A DNA stretch of 64,000 nucleotides, taken from positions 71,559 through 135,558 of the forward strand of contig JBMYRH010000016.1 in assembly GCA_049602155.1 (NCBI GenBank), written 5' to 3'. Shown in pieces: positions 60,413 to 64,000 of this stretch. The stretch is from JBMYRH01 sp049602155. GTDB taxonomy: Bacteria > Myxococcota_A > UBA9042 > PHBI01 > JBMYRH01. The position numbers were made by a program, and so were the translations under genes. The notes under the pieces were generated by a model, which searched no databases, had not been told where the DNA came from, and was given only the letters and a program-made list of their open reading frames with translations. Numbering within the stretch: the first letter of the stretch is position 1; every line of letters starts with the position of its first letter.

Positions 60413-60919
60413 TCACGTGGACTCGCGCTTGCCGCCGTCATCGAAGAGCGCCTTTTCGCACTGTACCTTCAGGTGCTCTGTTCGGGAGAGGGTTGTCCCC
60501 ACGATCTTGAAGCCGCGCTTGAGGTTCAAGATCAGCATCGCGGCGTTGTCTTGATGGGCCTCGGTGACCACGAACCGGAACCCATGGGTGCGGCACCAGT
60601 CTTCTTGGCGCTGCGCGAGCTCGGTGGCAATGCCGCGTCGGCGGGCTCGTAGTCGGACGCCGCCAAGTCGGCTCTCAAACGTCCGGGGATCGCTCGACCG
60701 GCCGAGCTTGTACCCGACCAGCAGTGGGCCCTCGTAGGCCAAGCACAGGTAGACCCAACGGTAACCCGCGAGCTCCGCGCGGATGAGCGTCATGTAGGCA
60801 GCCGGCTCGGCCGGCGGGCTCCGAGGCACGTGCAAGGTCAGGGCGACCAACTCAACGACCTCGGCGAGGACCTCATCACTGAGGGGCCCCTCGAACACGC
60901 GATACTCGATCTCAGCCAC
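60413..60919 (-). CDS. GNAT acetyltransferase
   Basis: A GNAT-fold protein of 168 residues. The start is GTG 60919, because AGGAGG lies six bases before it; an in-frame ATG at 60934 would contain that site within its own codons. Key parts are YLCLAYEGPLLVGYKLGR, the acetyl-CoA loop LRARRRGIATELAQRQE (a variant of the R-x-x-G-x-A/G pattern) and AHQDNAAMLILNLKRGFKIVG. Substrate unknown. Confidence 0.82.
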   Translation of the reverse strand: MAEIEYRVFEGPLSDEVLAEVVELVALTLHVPRSPPAEPAAYMTLIRAELAGYRWVYLCLAYEGPLLVGYKLGRSSDPRTFESRLGGVRLRARRRGIATELAQRQEDWCRTHGFRFVVTEAHQDNAAMLILNLKRGFKIVGTTLSRTEHLKVQCEKALFDDGGKREST

Positions 60920-61049
60920 GTCAGGCCTCCTCATGACAGCGCCGAGTCGCCAGATAGGTGGCGGTCGGCTCGAGGTCATTGTACTCAGGTATGGACGCGA
61001 CGAGAAGCCGAGCACGCGGTCAGCCTTACACCCACTCCGCTGCCAGGTC

Positions 61050-62042
61050 CTAGAGCGCGTCGACCCAAGCGGTCAGGAGTGCGTCGCCATGGGGATCCGC
61101 GAGCTCGGTGCCAAGCGCTGGCATCTGAGGCCCGGGGCCGCCTGAGAGGCGCTGAACAAGGTCGCTCCGTGTCGCGTTCCCGGGTGTCAGGACGTTCTGA
61201 GCCACCCCGGTCACGTAGGCCGGGGCCTCTTCAACGGTGGCTATCCCGGCTGCGGGGATGCTGAAGTTGAAGTCCTCTTGAGGGTCGTAGCACCGCGGGC
61301 CATCGGTGATAGGTCGCGTCGTGTTGTGGCAGTGGCTGCAGTTGGCGTGGAGGTAGCCGAGCGCGTCAACGTCTAGCTGAGAGGCCGGCAGCACGATCTG
61401 CTCTGGGACTGAGTCTACAAGCACGCCCGCGGCCTTGAGGTCGCTCACGTTTGCCTGGCCCTCGGGTGAGTCCCAGGCGAGCTGCACCGCGCTGAACCCA
61501 AGGACTCGGCTCGCGCGCCCCTCATGGCACCCCGAGCAGTCCGCGGCGCCCGGCACGTCATGCGCGGTGCCGCCCTGGTTGTCCCCGCCTTCGGGCATGA
61601 GGAAGGCGTCGCTTTGGTCCTCAGTCCAGAGGTACGCGCTGGCGGACCATGCATCGTCTTCGGGGCCTGTCTTCTTCAAGATGCGGGTCTCGACTCGGAT
61701 GCCGTCACGGGTGAACTCCTTGAAGAGCATCGTACCCTCGGGGAAGCGCCACTGGTCCATGTCAGTGGTGTCGACGACGGCGCCCTCGGGGATCGAGAAC
61801 CATCGACGCTTGGTCGCTCCATCGGTCCAGAGCTCAAAGCGCGGCTCATAGGCCCAGACACGGTCTGAGAGGGCCTCGGTGGCCATGTCGGTAAAGAGCC
61901 CAGCGTCGGATAACGCGTCAGGCAGAGCAGCGAGCGCGGCCTCGCTCGGCTCAGCACACTCGGTGAAGCCGTCATCGTCACAGGCACTCAGCAGGCCAAC
62001 CAACGCCGCCAACGTCAGCACAATCAAGATGCGATTTAACAC
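61050..62042 (-). CDS. Dihaem cytochrome c lipoprotein (SO2930-like)
   Basis: A 330-residue lipoprotein (lipobox LLSAC, Cys21). The N-terminal half (YEPRFELWTDGATKRRWFSI, LFKEFTRDG, TRILKKTG) and the two haem motifs CSGCH and CSHCH, the second in HANCSHCHNTT, match the family of SO2930-type dihaem c cytochromes of the outer cell envelope. The C-terminal end (LVQRLSGGPGPQMPALGTEL) supplies a Met likely to be an axial ligand. It probably takes part in periplasmic electron transfer; the partner is unknown. Confidence 0.85.
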   Translation of the reverse strand: MLNRILIVLTLAALVGLLSACDDDGFTECAEPSEAALAALPDALSDAGLFTDMATEALSDRVWAYEPRFELWTDGATKRRWFSIPEGAVVDTTDMDQWRFPEGTMLFKEFTRDGIRVETRILKKTGPEDDAWSASAYLWTEDQSDAFLMPEGGDNQGGTAHDVPGAADCSGCHEGRASRVLGFSAVQLAWDSPEGQANVSDLKAAGVLVDSVPEQIVLPASQLDVDALGYLHANCSHCHNTTRPITDGPRCYDPQEDFNFSIPAAGIATVEEAPAYVTGVAQNVLTPGNATRSDLVQRLSGGPGPQMPALGTELADPHGDALLTAWVDAL

Positions 62043-62316
62043 CAGGGACTCCTAGAAGGCAGTGCCCCTCCCAGCCCTTAGAGGCCCGAAGCACCGCATT
62101 TTGATCAGAAGCGATGCGCGCTAAACAGCATGAAAGGCCGATTGAGCGGTCTCTGTGAGTGGGTTTCAGGTCACGGGCAGGTCCAAAATGTGAGGTCAGC
62201 TCTCGCGCACCGCTTCATGAGTCGTGACGCTGCAGCGCCTGGTCACGCTGAACGTGACCTATGCTAGGTTAGCCCCCGGAATGCACACCGTAAGCGGTCC
62301 TTTTTTGGGTGAAGAG

Positions 62317-62508
62317 ATGTCTTTGACGCGCGGACAAAAGGTCGGAGCTGGGAGCCTGGTGATCGCGGGGGGGGGCGTTCCGAGGCGAGAGGGTGCCATT
62401 TGTCCTGATTACAGAGACTTAGGATTTCTGGAGAGAGGGGCGGTTGCAACTCCCCGCTGGATCGAGTTGAGTAGTGCTCACCCAGTTACTTTGGCGTCCT
62501 TAGCTTAG
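62317..62508 (+). CDS. Doubtful small ORF in a gene-poor stretch
   Basis: ATG 62317 opens 63 codons (MSLTRGQKVGAGSLVIAGGG). The beginning is reminiscent of TerD-like stress proteins, but nothing after it agrees, and a run of nine G (62367-62375) lies in the middle, so a frameshifted or decayed gene is possible. The whole gap 62043-62558 holds nothing better supported. Confidence 0.2.
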   Translation: MSLTRGQKVGAGSLVIAGGGVPRREGAICPDYRDLGFLERGAVATPRWIELSSAHPVTLASLA

Positions 62509-62558
62509 CGTCGTCGGCAGATGTCGATGACTTCATCTAGTCTATTGAGGAGATCGAT

Positions 62559-63026
62559 ATGTCCATCAAGTACTTCGTCACCGCCCTGATGTTTGGCGCT
62601 TACATACTCTTGCTTGTCGGGAGTGGTGGAGAGAGCTCCGAGGAGCGCGCTACGAAGGTCGCGAGCCTGAAGTCCGCGACGGCCGAGCAGCTGAACACCA
62701 AGGAGCTCGTGGCGATGTTCAAGATGGGGAGCGACAACACCGACCTCCAGCGCGACGCCAAGGAGAAGGAGCTCAAGGGCAAGGTGGTCCAGTGGAAGGT
62801 TGAGGTCTACGAGGTCAATGCCGACGGCGAGTCCTGCTACAAGATTCAGACCTCCGGTACCGACACCTACCCGGGCACGTTCATCAAGGCGTGCAATGCG
62901 GACGATCCGGGCGTCGCTGCCATGGTCCCTGGCCTCAAGACCAAGGACGTTATCAACGTCAAGGGTGTGATTAACGGGACGTTCATGCGCAACTTCGAGC
63001 TCGATCCGGCCATCGTGACGAAGTGA
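62559..63026 (+). CDS. Small exported OB-fold-like protein
   Basis: A 155-residue protein with an N-terminal hydrophobic anchor or signal (FVTALMFGAYILLLVG), a Lys/Glu-rich helix and a beta-rich domain from about residue 65 (KELKGKVVQWKVEVYEVN to DVINVKGVINGTFMRNFEL) with the rhythm of the tRNA_anti/OB-fold family found in bacterial lipoproteins. GAGGAG precedes the start. Function unknown. It lies 80 bp before the prenyltransferase fusion gene. Confidence 0.7.
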   Translation: MSIKYFVTALMFGAYILLLVGSGGESSEERATKVASLKSATAEQLNTKELVAMFKMGSDNTDLQRDAKEKELKGKVVQWKVEVYEVNADGESCYKIQTSGTDTYPGTFIKACNADDPGVAAMVPGLKTKDVINVKGVINGTFMRNFELDPAIVTK

Positions 63027-63043
63027 TCGCCAAGGGTGGTGTC

Positions 63044-63078
63044 CTGCCTCGCCCCGCCTGCTGGGTTGGACGAGGCAG
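63044..63078. terminator. Hairpin between the OB-fold gene and the UbiA fusion
   Basis: CTGCCTCG (63044-63051) and its perfect complement CGAGGCAG (63071-63078) frame a 19-nt loop, 18 bp after the stop. There is no T-run, so it is a weak terminator at most, or an mRNA structure before the next gene. Confidence 0.35.
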
Positions 63079-63105
63079 ACAGTGCCCGGTGAGCGGCGGT
63101 CGGTC

Positions 63106-64000
63106 ATGGGTCTGAAGGTCACCCGGTTCGTTGGCGTCCACGTCATCGGACCCTTGTTGATCGGAGGGGCCATCTACATCCTCTGGCGGAGCACCGATAT
63201 CGTGCTCTTCGGCTGGCTGGATGCCTTGGGCGCGACCCCGTGGGTGATCTCTGCCCGTGAGACGGCCGCCCATTGGGGCCGCTCGCTACCCCGCGATGTC
63301 CTCTACGCGCTCCCCGACCTCCTGTGGGTGTACTCGGCGACCGCCTCGTTCCATGTCTTGGGGCCAGGCACGACCCCACGAGGCCGAACCTGCTGGTCGA
63401 TGCTCGGCGTCGGTACCGGGCTGCTGCACGAGACAGGCCAGGGGCTGGGCGTCTTTCGCGGCACCTTCGATCCGACCGACGTCCTCGCGTACGGCCTCGG
63501 TTTTGCCTTGGCGCATCACGTCGCCCGACGCTTTATCGCCAGGCGCGCCCCGACGCCTGACGCGCCCCGTGCGCCCAGCGCCTGGCGTGACCTCGTGCAC
63601 TTGGCTCGACCGCTCTTGGGGCTCTACGTGTCCGCCCTCCTGGCCCTGGGCTACGGCCTCGCGCATTGGGACTACGCGCTTAACCCGCGTCGAGGGGGAG
63701 AGCTCCTGACGCTTTGGCTGGGGTGGATGGCGCTGCACGTCGGGACGATCCTCTCGAACGCCTGGAGGGACAGAGACGTTGGCCCTATCGCGATGGGCAC
63801 CGCCCGACCTGTCCACCCCGAGACGGGGGAGCTCGCCTTCCTCGCGCTCGTCGGAGCGACGGTCGTGGGGCTGTCACAGCTCGATCGGTCCGGGGCCCTC
63901 TTGGTGCTCTGCGTGGCGCTCGCCGCCCTCTACTCTTGGCCCGTGAGGCCTTGGAAGGGGCATTGGCTCCTGGGTCCCCTGGTTAACGTCGTCGGGTACG
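63106..64000 (+). CDS. UbiA-family prenyltransferase fused to an N-terminal membrane domain (partial)
   Basis: A frame open from ATG 63106 to the right edge (298 codons visible); GTG 63082, preceded by GAGG, is an alternative start. Residues 1-150 form a membrane domain with the VanZ-like pattern of an acidic/Gln stretch followed by FDPTDVLAYGLGF (LLHETGQGLGVFRGTFDPTD). From about residue 160 the UbiA fold begins: HLARPLLGLYVSALLALGYG, the Asp-rich motif SNAWRDRD (a form of NxxxDxxxD) and LYSWPVRPWKGHWLLGPLVN. UbiA enzymes join a polyprenyl chain to an aromatic ring or sugar in the membrane. The second Asp-rich motif would lie beyond the edge. The acceptor is unknown. Confidence 0.75.
   Translation, partial: MGLKVTRFVGVHVIGPLLIGGAIYILWRSTDIVLFGWLDALGATPWVISARETAAHWGRSLPRDVLYALPDLLWVYSATASFHVLGPGTTPRGRTCWSMLGVGTGLLHETGQGLGVFRGTFDPTDVLAYGLGFALAHHVARRFIARRAPTPDAPRAPSAWRDLVHLARPLLGLYVSALLALGYGLAHWDYALNPRRGGELLTLWLGWMALHVGTILSNAWRDRDVGPIAMGTARPVHPETGELAFLALVGATVVGLSQLDRSGALLVLCVALAALYSWPVRPWKGHWLLGPLVNVVGY

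Noticed and set aside
62317..62508. TerD-like stress protein
   Set aside because: Only the first ten residues resemble the family; the rest does not match in any frame, so the name is not supported.

Overview
The window is GC-rich chromosomal DNA, dense in genes, from a Gram-negative bacterium. Many ORFs begin with a lipobox signal peptide followed by an acidic, Ser/Thr/Asp/Glu-rich low-complexity linker. There is a TonB-dependent receptor with an N-terminal TonB-C-like domain, a multihaem cytochrome c, an H-NOX/cyclase pair and a phosphatidylserine decarboxylase. This mix resembles the former Deltaproteobacteria (Myxococcota, Bradymonadales-type); that is inference from gene content, as no rRNA or tRNA gene is present. 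A run of 98 N inside a tandem repeat (10324-10421) shows a draft assembly.

Layout. 1-8.4 kb: tail of a membrane protein, a large TPR plus polytopic membrane fusion, an SGNH-hydrolase/SUMF1-like fusion, a lipase-like lipoprotein and a TIGR01777-type epimerase. 8.4-14.2 kb: a fasciclin-domain lipoprotein with six-Cys modules and the assembly gap, a 0.6 kb regulatory region with several inverted repeats, and a 1021-residue FG-GAP plus alpha/beta-hydrolase lipoprotein. 15.3-17.2 kb: an H-NOX gas sensor overlapping an HNOBA-class III cyclase gene.

17.3-27.8 kb is the most distinctive part. A CarH/LitR-type MerR-B12 photoreceptor candidate heads a leftward chain: pentahaem cytochrome c and DedA (4-nt overlaps), then an 83-bp gap, then a lipoprotein and a TonB receptor (4-nt overlap). 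Divergent to it, from a good sigma70-type promoter, runs a rightward operon of B12-binding radical SAM, haem-oxygenase-like diiron-type protein and second B12-binding radical SAM. The shared 220-bp intergenic region carries direct repeats. Together they look like a light/B12-controlled, B12-dependent locus of unknown product.

27.9-35.5 kb: an SMR transporter, the GTPase YchF, DUF2200, an unknown TPR-like protein, then a tightly overlapping sulfur operon: ECF sigma factor fused to a zinc-finger anti-sigma-like tail, persulfide dioxygenase-rhodanese, two YeeE/YedE half-transporters and TauE/SafE. 35.5-40.7 kb is a decayed, gene-poor zone: a frameshifted membrane protein, phosphatidylserine decarboxylase, an in-register ychF 3'-end relic apparently split by about 1 kb, a frameshifted amidohydrolase remnant, GNAT genes and an SRPBCC gene whose family start falls on ATT.

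40.7-64 kb is ordinary accessory and housekeeping sequence: a MATE transporter, a membrane adenylate cyclase, a CDGSH protein, YceI with a divergent LysR regulator, DUF932, an MccF-like S66 peptidase, a HAD phosphatase, aldo/keto reductase, GNATs, an SDR, several secreted lipoproteins and cytochromes. The last gene, a membrane-domain/UbiA prenyltransferase fusion, runs off the right edge.
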